A DNA stretch of 24,331 nt. Origin: Acidimicrobiaceae bacterium (GTDB taxonomy: Bacteria > Actinomycetota > Acidimicrobiia > Acidimicrobiales > Ilumatobacteraceae). The notes under the pieces are model-generated. The model had not been told where the DNA came from and searched no databases. It worked only from the letters and a program-made list of their open reading frames with translations. The stretch covers positions 1 to 24,331 of the forward strand of contig CANLHV010000006.1 of the NCBI GenBank assembly GCA_947490975.1, read 5' to 3'. The position numbers were made by a program, and so were the translations under genes. This document shows, piece after piece, positions 7,686-14,305 of the stretch. Positions within the stretch are counted from its first letter, which is position 1. Every line of letters begins with the position of its first letter.

Positions 7686-8786
7686 ATGAAAGATTTTTCG
7701 AGCGACCTTGCAGAGTTGCGTCGCCGTGTCGGTGAAGCCGCGCAGTATCTGAATATTGAGACTTCGCGAGGCTTGCTTGTCGAACTTGAAGGCGAGGTCG
7801 CCAAGCCCGATCTATGGAATGACCAAGAACATGCGAAAAAGATAAATTCTCAATACGTCGCACTAAAGGCCGACATTGATCAATTCAATTTGCTTACGGC
7901 GACTGTTGATGATTTATTCGTGTTGCACGAACTGGCTCGGGCCGAAGATGACGCTACCCAAGAGCCAGAACTTGAAAAGGGTATTGCTGCATGTCGCAGT
8001 CAACTTGACTCACTCGAAATGCGCAGCATGTTCACAGGCGAGCACGACGAGTGCGACGCGATTTTGCAGATCAACGCCAAAGATGGTGGCGTTGATGCTC
8101 AAGATTGGAGTGAAATGCTGCTGCGAATGTATCGGCGCTGGGCTGAGCGTCGTGGCTTTGCGTTTGAGATTGGCGATGTTTCAATTGGTACCGAGGCCGG
8201 AATATTGTCGGCAGACGTAACAATTCGCGGCCGCTATGCATACGGGCTATTAACCAGTGAGCGCGGCACCCATCGTCTTGTGCGCATAAGCCCATTTGAT
8301 AATCAAGGTCGTCGTCAGACAAGTTTTGCTTTGGTACAAATTTGGCCGATTCTTGATCAGGCTGAGCTCGAGATTAACGAAAGCGATATTCGCATGGAAG
8401 TTTTTCGTGCATCGGGGGCGGGTGGTCAGCACGTCAATAAGACATCATCAGCAGTTCGCTTAATTCACGAGCCGACCGGACTCGTAGCGTCGTCACAGCA
8501 AGAGCGAAGTCAATTGCAAAATCGCGAAAGTGCGATGAAGCGATTGAAAGCGATGATCATTGCCCAAGACGAAGAAGAAAAAGCGGCGGCTCTTTCGCAG
8601 ATTGCTGGCAAACAAGCACAAGTCGGATGGGGAAGTCAGATTCGCTCTTATGTTTTGCAGCCGTATCAAATGGTGAAAGATTTGAGGTCGAGTGTCGAGA
8701 GCAGCAATGTTACGGCTGTGCTTGATGGTGATTTAGATGAATTCATGGAAGGGTTTCTTCGTTGGCGGCGTTCTGATAGCGAATAA
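7686..8786 (+). CDS. prfB: Peptide chain release factor 2 (RF2)
   Basis: RF2 recognises UGA and UAA stop codons and triggers peptidyl-tRNA hydrolysis on the ribosome. At 366 residues it has the normal length. The stop-codon recognition tripeptide SPF is at 202-204 in RISPFDNQGRRQTSF, and the catalytic GGQ is at 246-248 in GAGGQHVNKTSSAVRL. The reading frame is continuous from the ATG at 7686, so the in-frame UGA and +1 programmed frameshift that autoregulate prfB in many other bacteria are absent; actinobacteria commonly lack it. It sits 15 bases after secA with no ribosome binding site of its own and is probably co-transcribed. ftsE follows after 42 bases. Confidence 0.97.
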   Translation: MKDFSSDLAELRRRVGEAAQYLNIETSRGLLVELEGEVAKPDLWNDQEHAKKINSQYVALKADIDQFNLLTATVDDLFVLHELARAEDDATQEPELEKGIAACRSQLDSLEMRSMFTGEHDECDAILQINAKDGGVDAQDWSEMLLRMYRRWAERRGFAFEIGDVSIGTEAGILSADVTIRGRYAYGLLTSERGTHRLVRISPFDNQGRRQTSFALVQIWPILDQAELEINESDIRMEVFRASGAGGQHVNKTSSAVRLIHEPTGLVASSQQERSQLQNRESAMKRLKAMIIAQDEEEKAAALSQIAGKQAQVGWGSQIRSYVLQPYQMVKDLRSSVESSNVTAVLDGDLDEFMEGFLRWRRSDSE

Positions 8787-8815
8787 GCCTGATCGGCGAA
8801 TTGGTTTGAGAATGG

Positions 8816-8821
8816 TAAGTT
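8816..8821 (+). promoter_or_regulatory. Putative -10 hexamer (TAAGTT) of a leaderless transcript for ftsE
   Basis: TAAGTT fits TANNNT and ends 7 bases before the ATG at 8829. The ftsE start has no clear Shine-Dalgarno sequence. This would give ftsEX a promoter independent of secA-prfB. Confidence 0.45.
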
Positions 8822-8828
8822 TGTCGCA

Positions 8829-9506
8829 ATGATTCGTCTTGAAAATGTGACGAAAATATACGGCACCGAAACAGTGGCTGTACGCGATGCCTCATTTGAT
8901 ATCCCCAAGAGCCAATTCGTGTTTTTGGTTGGGCCATCTGGTTCGGGCAAGTCGACGCTTTTGCGGCTTATTAACCGCCAAGAACAACCAGAACGTGGTG
9001 ATGTTTGGGTTGCGGGTCAGAATATAAATGAACTGCCTGCTTCTCGGGTGCCGCATCTGCGTCGCAGCATGGGCAATGTCTTTCAAGACTATAAATTGCT
9101 GCTCAACAAGACGGTATTTGAAAACGTGGCATTCGCACTTGAAGTGATTGGCAAGCCAAGACATGTAATCGACCGACAAGTGCCGATTGTTCTCGATTTG
9201 GTCGGCTTGGCAGACAAACAAGACAGATTTCCGAATCAACTTTCAGGTGGCGAGCAACAAAGAGTTTCAATTGCTCGAGCATTCGTCAATCGACCATTAA
9301 TCATGTTGGCCGACGAACCAACCGGCAACCTCGACCCGAATACCAGCGAAGGCATCATGGGTCTACTTGATGAAATTAACCAGACTGGTACGACCGTAGT
9401 GATGGCAACTCACGATCACCGTGTTGTAAACGCCATGCGTCGACGAGTTATTCAATTAGATCGCGGCGTAATTGTGCGCGACCAAGAACGCGGAGTGTAC
9501 GAGTAG
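8829..9506 (+). CDS. ftsE: Cell division ATP-binding protein FtsE
   Basis: FtsE is the cytoplasmic ATPase that pairs with FtsX; in actinobacteria FtsEX activates NlpC/P60-type peptidoglycan hydrolases during division and growth. The protein has 225 residues. Walker A GPSGSGKST is at 35-43, the Q-loop Gln is at 86 (NVFQDYKLL), the ABC signature LSGGEQQ at 138-144, Walker B LIMLADEPTGNLD at 157-169, and the switch His at 195 (MATHDH). The TAG stop is immediately followed by the ftsX ATG, so the two are translationally linked. The C-terminal extension is short. Confidence 0.97.
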   Translation: MIRLENVTKIYGTETVAVRDASFDIPKSQFVFLVGPSGSGKSTLLRLINRQEQPERGDVWVAGQNINELPASRVPHLRRSMGNVFQDYKLLLNKTVFENVAFALEVIGKPRHVIDRQVPIVLDLVGLADKQDRFPNQLSGGEQQRVSIARAFVNRPLIMLADEPTGNLDPNTSEGIMGLLDEINQTGTTVVMATHDHRVVNAMRRRVIQLDRGVIVRDQERGVYE

Positions 9507-10412
9507 ATGTTTTCACGCATTGGCTACGCCTTCCGCGAAACTTGGGAAAGTTTCAGACGCAACATCACTCTGACTGCCGCGGCAGTTTTAACTTCTGCAG
9601 TCTCGCTTTTATTGGTCGGCGCTACATTTCTAATTCAACGTGCGTTTGAGAACTTGCTGGTGCAGTGGCGCGGCGATGTCGAGATGATTATTTTTGTTCG
9701 TAGCGATGCGTCTGCCGAGCAAGTCGCGCTGATCGACTCGGTATTGCGAGCATCGCCGACGATTATTGATGCAGATAAATTGCGTTATCTAAACAAAACC
9801 GAAAGTTATGAAGAGGCAAAGCGAATTTTTGCAGGCGACCCTGTGACGCTCGGCTTGCTGACGCCAGAGACGATACCGACGCAATTTAAGGTGGTACCGC
9901 TTTCAGATGATCCGACTCTCGTCAGGTCGCTGAGCGATCAATATCGCACTTTGCCCGGAGTTGAAGCTGTCGCGTTGGCCGAAGACGAATTCGAGGTGAT
10001 CTCAACTTTGTCGAACTTCATTCGAGTCGTTACGTTAATTACTTCGCTCGTGCTTTTGCTCGTCGCCGTTGGTTTGATCTGGAACACGATTCGCACGGCG
10101 ATGTTCGCCAGGCGCCGTGAAATCGAAGTTATGAAGTTAGTGGGCGCCACAAACTGGTTTATTCGAGTTCCATTTATGTTGGAAGGTTTATTGCAAGGCC
10201 TCATTGGTGGAGTTGTCTCTTGTGGCGGTCTGTGGCTTTTGAATTCAGCGTGGACGAACGGCGTCACCGGGTTTAAACCAGGCACGGGTATAAGTTCGCT
10301 TGTCGTGCCCGACAGTTATTTGACTTCGGTGATGTTTATATTGCTGGGTATAGGTGCTTTTGTCGGTGCGGTCGGTTCGGCAATAGCAGCAACGCGTTTT
10401 CTTGATGTTTAG
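9507..10412 (+). CDS. ftsX: Cell division protein FtsX (membrane partner of FtsE)
   Basis: FtsX is the permease-like partner of FtsE; it transmits ATP-driven movement to an extracytoplasmic peptidoglycan hydrolase. The 301-residue protein has the standard layout: a cytoplasmic amphipathic N-terminus, TM1 at about 22-44, an extracytoplasmic domain at about 45-170 that contains the hydrolase-interacting region, TM2 at about 172-194, and two further helices at about 222-247 and 272-294. The family motif RRREIEVMKLVGATNWFIR is at 202-220. The gene begins on the base after the ftsE stop. In many actinobacteria smpB and ssrA follow; here a crotonase-family gene overlaps its stop by eight bases and ssrA is 13.9 kb away on the other strand. 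Confidence 0.96.
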   Translation: MFSRIGYAFRETWESFRRNITLTAAAVLTSAVSLLLVGATFLIQRAFENLLVQWRGDVEMIIFVRSDASAEQVALIDSVLRASPTIIDADKLRYLNKTESYEEAKRIFAGDPVTLGLLTPETIPTQFKVVPLSDDPTLVRSLSDQYRTLPGVEAVALAEDEFEVISTLSNFIRVVTLITSLVLLLVAVGLIWNTIRTAMFARRREIEVMKLVGATNWFIRVPFMLEGLLQGLIGGVVSCGGLWLLNSAWTNGVTGFKPGTGISSLVVPDSYLTSVMFILLGIGAFVGAVGSAIAATRFLDV

Positions 10413-11262
10413 TCAAATTAATTATGTAGTCAGCGAGCATGTTGCGACGATCACGCTGAATCGTCCAGAAAAACTCAATGCTTTTACCAACACGATGCTG
10501 CATGAACTAATTGCGGCATTTGACTTGTCAGATGCCGACGACGACGTGCGCGCAGTAATAGTGACGGGTGCCGGTCGGGCGTTTTGCGCCGGCGCAGATT
10601 TATCGGCGGGCGGTGAAACTTTTAGTCGGGGTGGCAGCGATGTGCCCGGTTTGAAAGACGTGCCACGCGATGGAGGCGGGCTCGTATCACTGCGTATTTT
10701 TGAAAGTTTGAAACCTGTCATTGGGGCAATCAATGGTGCTGCTGTCGGTGTGGGTGTGACGATGACTTTGCCAATGGATATTCGTTTAGCGAGCGACAGT
10801 GCAAAATTTGGTTTCGTTTTCGCCCGCCGCGGAATCGTCACCGAAGCGTGTTCTTCGTGGTTTTTGCCGCGTGTAGTCGGTATTTCACGTGCAACTGAGT
10901 GGGTATTCACTGGTCGAATGATTTCGCCGCAAGAAGCGTGCGATGCGGGGCTCGTGCGCAGTGTTCATTCGGGTGGTGATTTGCTTGGTGCGGCGCAAGT
11001 TTTAGCAAAAGAGATCGTCGAAAACACGGCACCTGTTTCAGTCGCACTTTCGCGACAGATGTTGTGGCGAATGCTTGGCGCGTCACACCCAATGGAAGCA
11101 CATCGAGCAGAGTCGCGGGGCATTTTGCAACGCGGCAAATCTGCCGATGCACGCGAAGGTGTCATGAGCTTTCTCGAAAAGCGAGCAGCGAACTTTACGA
11201 TGAAAGTTTCAACTGAGATGCCAAACTTGTTTCCAGATTGGCAAGATCCTGAGTTCAGATAG
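10405..11262 (+). CDS. Enoyl-CoA hydratase/isomerase (crotonase) family protein
   Basis: This is a 285-residue crotonase-fold protein starting at an ATG that overlaps the end of ftsX by eight bases, so translation is probably coupled. The N-terminal ATITLNRPEKLNAF and the oxyanion-hole segments AFCAGADLS (about 59-67) and INGAAVGVGVTMTLPMDIRLA (about 109-129) are clear. By eye, the two glutamates of classical enoyl-CoA hydratase (in GGGCELA and GQPE) are replaced by Thr and by the aliphatic/aromatic FVF; a Glu at about 147 (GIVTEACSSWFLPR) remains. This sequence type is a common subgroup and may be an isomerase or another acyl-CoA enzyme rather than a hydratase. The substrate is unknown. There is no functional link with the ftsEX genes beyond position. 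Confidence 0.85.
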   Translation: MFSQINYVVSEHVATITLNRPEKLNAFTNTMLHELIAAFDLSDADDDVRAVIVTGAGRAFCAGADLSAGGETFSRGGSDVPGLKDVPRDGGGLVSLRIFESLKPVIGAINGAAVGVGVTMTLPMDIRLASDSAKFGFVFARRGIVTEACSSWFLPRVVGISRATEWVFTGRMISPQEACDAGLVRSVHSGGDLLGAAQVLAKEIVENTAPVSVALSRQMLWRMLGASHPMEAHRAESRGILQRGKSADAREGVMSFLEKRAANFTMKVSTEMPNLFPDWQDPEFR

Positions 11263-11665
11263 TTCGCTCTACGAACAAGTCGGGGGCCTTTCTTTCTTTG
11301 AGAGGCTCGTCGATCGTTTTTATGAAGGTGTCGCCACTGACGAAGTTTTGATCGTGCTCTACGAAGACCCCACGAATCTGGTCAAAGCACGCCAGCACTT
11401 GACTTGGTTTCTTGCTCAATATTGGGGCGGGCCGATGTTGTTCAACGAGAATCGTGGTCAGCCGAAACTGCGAATGCGACATATGCCGTTTCGAATTGGC
11501 AACTTAGAGCGCGACCGCTGGCTGGTGCATATGTTGACCGCAGTCAATGAACTCGCACCAGACGAGTTGATTCGCGACGAGATGACGCAATATTTTGTCA
11601 AAGCTGCCGAGCACTTGCGCAACGACACAGGGTTGCCAATTTCTTCGGCCGACTACCCGCGTTAG
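11249..11665 (+). CDS. Group II truncated hemoglobin (GlbO/trHbO type), non-canonical start
   Basis: This heme protein resembles mycobacterial GlbO, implicated in oxygen or reactive-nitrogen handling. Conserved residues, numbered from the CTG at 11249, are Tyr B10 (Tyr25, in DRFYEGV), Tyr CD1 (Tyr38, in VLYEDP), the proximal His F8 (His78, in RMRHMPF) and Trp G8 (Trp91, in ERDRW); AQYWGGP is also typical. The homologous region begins SLYEQVGG, but between the in-frame TGA at 11201 and this point there is no ATG, GTG or TTG. The first ordinary start is a TTG at 11348, which would delete helices A and B including Tyr B10. CTG at 11249 is the most plausible start, overlapping the previous gene's end by 14 bases; ATC at 11246 and ATT at 11237 are alternatives. 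The identity of the protein is certain; its exact start is not. Confidence 0.8.
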   Translation: MSSDSSLYEQVGGLSFFERLVDRFYEGVATDEVLIVLYEDPTNLVKARQHLTWFLAQYWGGPMLFNENRGQPKLRMRHMPFRIGNLERDRWLVHMLTAVNELAPDELIRDEMTQYFVKAAEHLRNDTGLPISSADYPR

Positions 11666-11694
11666 CTCGCGTCAGCTTGCGCTAGCTTGCGTCA
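11665..11694 (+). repeat. Three tandem 10-bp imperfect repeats, consensus GCTTGCGTCA
   Basis: GCTCGCGTCA, GCTTGCGCTA and GCTTGCGTCA follow each other exactly, filling the short gap between the hemoglobin stop and the convergent methyltransferase stop. The second and third units with the following bases also form the inverted repeat GCGCT-N10-AGCGC. It may be a slipped-strand expansion or act as a weak transcription end for the two converging genes. No poly-T tract follows on either strand. Confidence 0.6.
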
Positions 11695-12495
11695 GCGCAG
11701 CGCGTAGCAAGAAATCGCCGCAGCGGCAGCAACATTGAGCGAATCAACATTTGGGTTCATGGCAATTTTGACTCGAGCATCAGCGCAGGCGAGTGCTTGC
11801 TCGCTTAGACCAGCGCGTTCTGAACCAAAAATAATTGCGCGTTTTTGAGCAGGTGTAATACCTACTTTGTCAATGTCAATTGATTTGCTATCGGGCGTTA
11901 ATGCAAAGACTTTGAAGTCGTGAGCCTGCAGTGTCTTAAGTGTTGCAACGACGTCGGTTGTGCGGGCGAAACTTAAGTTAAATGCCGACCCCATAGAAAC
12001 CCGCAGCCCACGGCGTGAAAGTGGGTCAGCGCTTGTCGCGTCGCAGATCAAACCATCCCAGCCCAAACCGGTTGCGCAGCGAACTATCGCCCCGATATTG
12101 CTCGGGTTGTCGACTGCTTCAACGACGACGATGCGCTGAGCGTTTGAAATAACTTGGTCAACTGTTTGCGGCTCGGGCCGATAAAAAACGCCGATCGCGC
12201 TTAGTGGCACACCAAGACCAGTTGCTTCACGGCGAATTTCAATATCAGCCGTTAAACATTGTCCGCCTAATTCAGAGACTTGTTGATGCAAACGCTCAGC
12301 TTGTTCAGCGTCACACAGAACGACTTCGGGTTTGTAACCGGCTTCGAGTGCTCGGGCAACGACTAGATCACCTTCGGCAATGAATCGACCAGCAGCGATA
12401 GTCGAACGGCGCTGAGCAATTGTTGTGAGCTGACGTTCGTTTAATCGAAGCGGGTCAAGTCGCGGGTCTTGACTTGAAGCAATCGTCGTGATCAT
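11692..12495 (-). CDS. TrmH/SpoU-family RNA 2'-O-methyltransferase
   Basis: This is a SAM-dependent 2'-O-ribose methyltransferase of the SPOUT superfamily, acting on rRNA or tRNA. From the ATG at 12495 the protein has 267 residues. An N-terminal substrate-binding domain (RRSTIAAGRFIAEGDLVVARAL) precedes the knotted catalytic domain with motif 1 DNPSNIGAIVR at about 129-139, motif 2 IFGSERAGL at about 222-230 and motif 3 MNPNVDSLNVAAAAAI at about 246-261. An in-frame TTG at 12570 would add 25 residues by overlapping menB, and those residues do not resemble the family. The gene is last of three on this strand, 28 bases after menB, and is probably co-transcribed. The exact target nucleotide cannot be told from sequence; similar actinobacterial proteins include the thiostrepton-type 23S methylase relatives. 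Confidence 0.9.
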   Translation of the reverse strand: MITTIASSQDPRLDPLRLNERQLTTIAQRRSTIAAGRFIAEGDLVVARALEAGYKPEVVLCDAEQAERLHQQVSELGGQCLTADIEIRREATGLGVPLSAIGVFYRPEPQTVDQVISNAQRIVVVEAVDNPSNIGAIVRCATGLGWDGLICDATSADPLSRRGLRVSMGSAFNLSFARTTDVVATLKTLQAHDFKVFALTPDSKSIDIDKVGITPAQKRAIIFGSERAGLSEQALACADARVKIAMNPNVDSLNVAAAAAISCYALR

Positions 12496-12523
12496 TGCGA
12501 TTTCTTGCGCAAGCGTCGCAAGA

Positions 12524-13414
12524 TTAGAAATGCCAGGGGTATTTTGACCAGTCAGCGTCTCGTTTTTCAACGAATGAATCGCGACCTTCAGTGGCTTCTT
12601 CGGTCATGTATGCCAGACGAGTTGCCTCGCCGGCAAAAATCTGTTGACCAACTAGCCCGTCGTCGATCGCGTTGAAAGCAAACTTAAGCATGCGCTGGGC
12701 CATTGGGCTTTTTGCGTTGATCTCTCGAGCCCACTCGAGTGCAACTTTTTCGAGGTCTGCATGATCGACGACAGCATTGACCATGCCCATGCGATGAGCA
12801 TCTTCGGCAGAGTATTCGCGACCGAGAAAGAAGATTTCGCGAGCAAACTTCTGACCAACTTGACGAGCAAGATAAGCCGAGCCGAAGCCACCATCAAAAC
12901 TTGCAACATCAGCATCTGTTTGTTTGAACTTGGCGTGTTCTTTGCTAGCCAAAGTCAAGTCGCTGACGACATGCAGGCTATGGCCACCACCAGCGGCCCA
13001 ACCCGGCACAACACAAATAACAATTTTCGGCATGAAGCGAATTAATCGCTGTACTTCGAGAATGTGTAGTCGACCAGTGCTCGATTTGTTTTCGTCACCT
13101 GAGTCGTATTGATAGCCATCTCGACCACGAATGCGCTGGTCTCCACCACTGCAAAAAGCCCAGCCACCATCTTTTGGAGATGGACCATTGCCAGTTAACA
13201 ACACGCAACCAACATCTACTGTTTGACGTGCGTGATCTAGTGCTCGGTATAGTTCGTCGACCGTGCTTGGGCGAAAGGCATTGCGAACTTCTGGGCGGTT
13301 GAAGGCGATACGAACAGTGCCTTGATCTTTTGCGCGATGATATGTGATGTCGCGAAAAGAAAAATCTTTAACTTGACTCCATTTAGTTGGATCGAAGATC
13401 GCCGAAACGCTCAC
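12524..13414 (-). CDS. menB: 1,4-dihydroxy-2-naphthoyl-CoA synthase
   Basis: MenB closes the second ring in menaquinone biosynthesis, converting o-succinylbenzoyl-CoA to 1,4-dihydroxy-2-naphthoyl-CoA. The 296-residue protein starts at a GTG two bases after the upstream stop; a longer frame to 13477 would overlap the sulfotransferase and adds unrelated residues. Diagnostic segments are FCSGGDQRIRGRDGYQYD (about 87-104), the Gly-rich PGWAAGGGHSLH (about 137-148), QTDADVASFDGGFGSAYLARQVG (from about 165), and the C-terminus ending DWSKYPWHF. These distinguish MenB from ordinary crotonases. No other men gene is in the window. It is sandwiched between a sulfotransferase and an RNA methyltransferase on the same strand. 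A near -10 hexamer (CACAAT) ends six bases before the start. Confidence 0.95.
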   Translation of the reverse strand: MSVSAIFDPTKWSQVKDFSFRDITYHRAKDQGTVRIAFNRPEVRNAFRPSTVDELYRALDHARQTVDVGCVLLTGNGPSPKDGGWAFCSGGDQRIRGRDGYQYDSGDENKSSTGRLHILEVQRLIRFMPKIVICVVPGWAAGGGHSLHVVSDLTLASKEHAKFKQTDADVASFDGGFGSAYLARQVGQKFAREIFFLGREYSAEDAHRMGMVNAVVDHADLEKVALEWAREINAKSPMAQRMLKFAFNAIDDGLVGQQIFAGEATRLAYMTEEATEGRDSFVEKRDADWSKYPWHF

Positions 13415-13416
13415 TC

Positions 13417-14232
13417 TTATATTGTGGCAGCGCGCGAGGCAAATTCGGGGCGAGAGTTCAAGAATTGTTGCTCCCACATTGCGCTAGCGCCGTCAGATTG
13501 TCGCTTGGTTTGAGGTTCAGGCACGGTGTCAATCGGCGTGTTGATGTGACTCATGATTCGCCGAACCGTGGTATTCATATCGCGAGTTAGTTGTTCGTAA
13601 GTTACGAATAACGGAGTAATCGAGTGTTTGGCGAAGTATGCGTCCCAGTTTTTATTGGCAGTCGAAATAGTTTCAAGGGCTTCAACGATTGCTTGCTCGT
13701 TATAAATGGGTTCGCGAATTGCAGTCATGTTGCTATTCCATTGATTTGATTGTTCGGCGCGCACCAGCGAAATTGCCTGACGAATTTCGTTGTCGCGAGT
13801 GATGCGCACCCACTTGATTGGCGCATTCCAAAAATTGGCATCGATGCCGCGTTGCAACATGTGCTCTTCATATTGGTTGTAGTGCATCTTGATGCCGAAT
13901 ACTCCGTTTGGTGTCGTATTCAGTTCGGCTGCTCGATTCAGGTATGCGCGCCATGAAGAATCAGAGAAATAATCGATGTTGCGCCACGAATTGCGACCGG
14001 AGACTTTTCGCACAGCACCGATCAATGCGCCACGCAAATTTAGTTTGGGCAAATTGTTCTCGTTACGAAAATTCGTGAAGTTCTTGGTGTGAATATTCAG
14101 ATATTCCATTGGCATGCCGGCCAGGTGAGTGGCCCGCAAGATTGAGCACAGCAATGTCGAACCAGTGCGATGCACCGAGGCGATTGCCAATAGACAAGTA
14201 GTCGGGGTGTTCGACGTTTGTTCTGGCGGCAC
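13417..14232 (-). CDS. Stf0-family (trehalose 2-sulfotransferase-like) sulfotransferase
   Basis: This is a PAPS-dependent sulfotransferase of 271 residues, starting at GTG. The 5'-phosphosulfate loop HRTGSTLL is at 21-28, EYLN at 43-46, and the 3'-phosphate/substrate segment RITRDNEIRQAISLVRAEQSNQW at 143-165 is the typical Stf0 signature. In mycobacteria Stf0 sulfates trehalose on the way to sulfolipid-1; related enzymes may act on other small hydroxylated acceptors. No trehalose or sulfolipid genes are nearby. The stop lies two bases before the menB start, so the two are very likely co-transcribed. It is divergent from the aldehyde dehydrogenase gene with a 73-base gap. A near-consensus hexamer CAGAAT ends six bases before the GTG. 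Confidence 0.88.
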   Translation of the reverse strand: MPPEQTSNTPTTCLLAIASVHRTGSTLLCSILRATHLAGMPMEYLNIHTKNFTNFRNENNLPKLNLRGALIGAVRKVSGRNSWRNIDYFSDSSWRAYLNRAAELNTTPNGVFGIKMHYNQYEEHMLQRGIDANFWNAPIKWVRITRDNEIRQAISLVRAEQSNQWNSNMTAIREPIYNEQAIVEALETISTANKNWDAYFAKHSITPLFVTYEQLTRDMNTTVRRIMSHINTPIDTVPEPQTKRQSDGASAMWEQQFLNSRPEFASRAATI

Positions 14233-14235
14233 GCT

Positions 14236-14283
14236 TATATTCTGACAGGTCGTACTGATAGCGTCGGGGCTTGATTATCAGCC
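14236..14283 (+). promoter_or_regulatory. Divergent promoter region with inverted repeat (candidate operator) upstream of the catabolic cluster
   Basis: The 73-base gap between two divergent genes contains TATATT at 14236-14241, a possible -10 for the + strand cluster, and a perfect inverted repeat CTGATA (14255-14260) / TATCAG (14276-14281), centres 21 bases apart or two helical turns. The right arm is inside a second near-palindrome GGCTTGATTATCAGCC at 14268-14283, and a related CTGACAG is at 14242. The arrangement would suit a dimeric repressor just downstream of the transcription start. No regulator gene is in the window. Confidence 0.4.
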
Positions 14284-14294
14284 AAAAAAGTAAT

Positions 14295-14298
14295 GGAG
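14295..14298 (+). promoter_or_regulatory. Shine-Dalgarno sequence of the aldehyde dehydrogenase gene (GGAG)
   Basis: GGAG lies seven bases before the ATG at 14306 and fixes the start. Together with an upstream -10-like hexamer it implies a leadered message of roughly 55-60 bases, unlike the leaderless genes elsewhere in the window. Confidence 0.7.
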
Positions 14299-14305
14299 TG
14301 AAAAG

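Noticed and set aside
7686..7800. Programmed +1 frameshift in prfB
   Set aside because: The frame is uninterrupted from the start; no in-frame UGA with an upstream Shine-Dalgarno-like element is present.
12496..12570. TTG start at 12570 for the TrmH-type methyltransferase
   Set aside because: It would overlap menB by 47 bases and add unrelated residues; ATG 12495 gives a family-like N-terminus.
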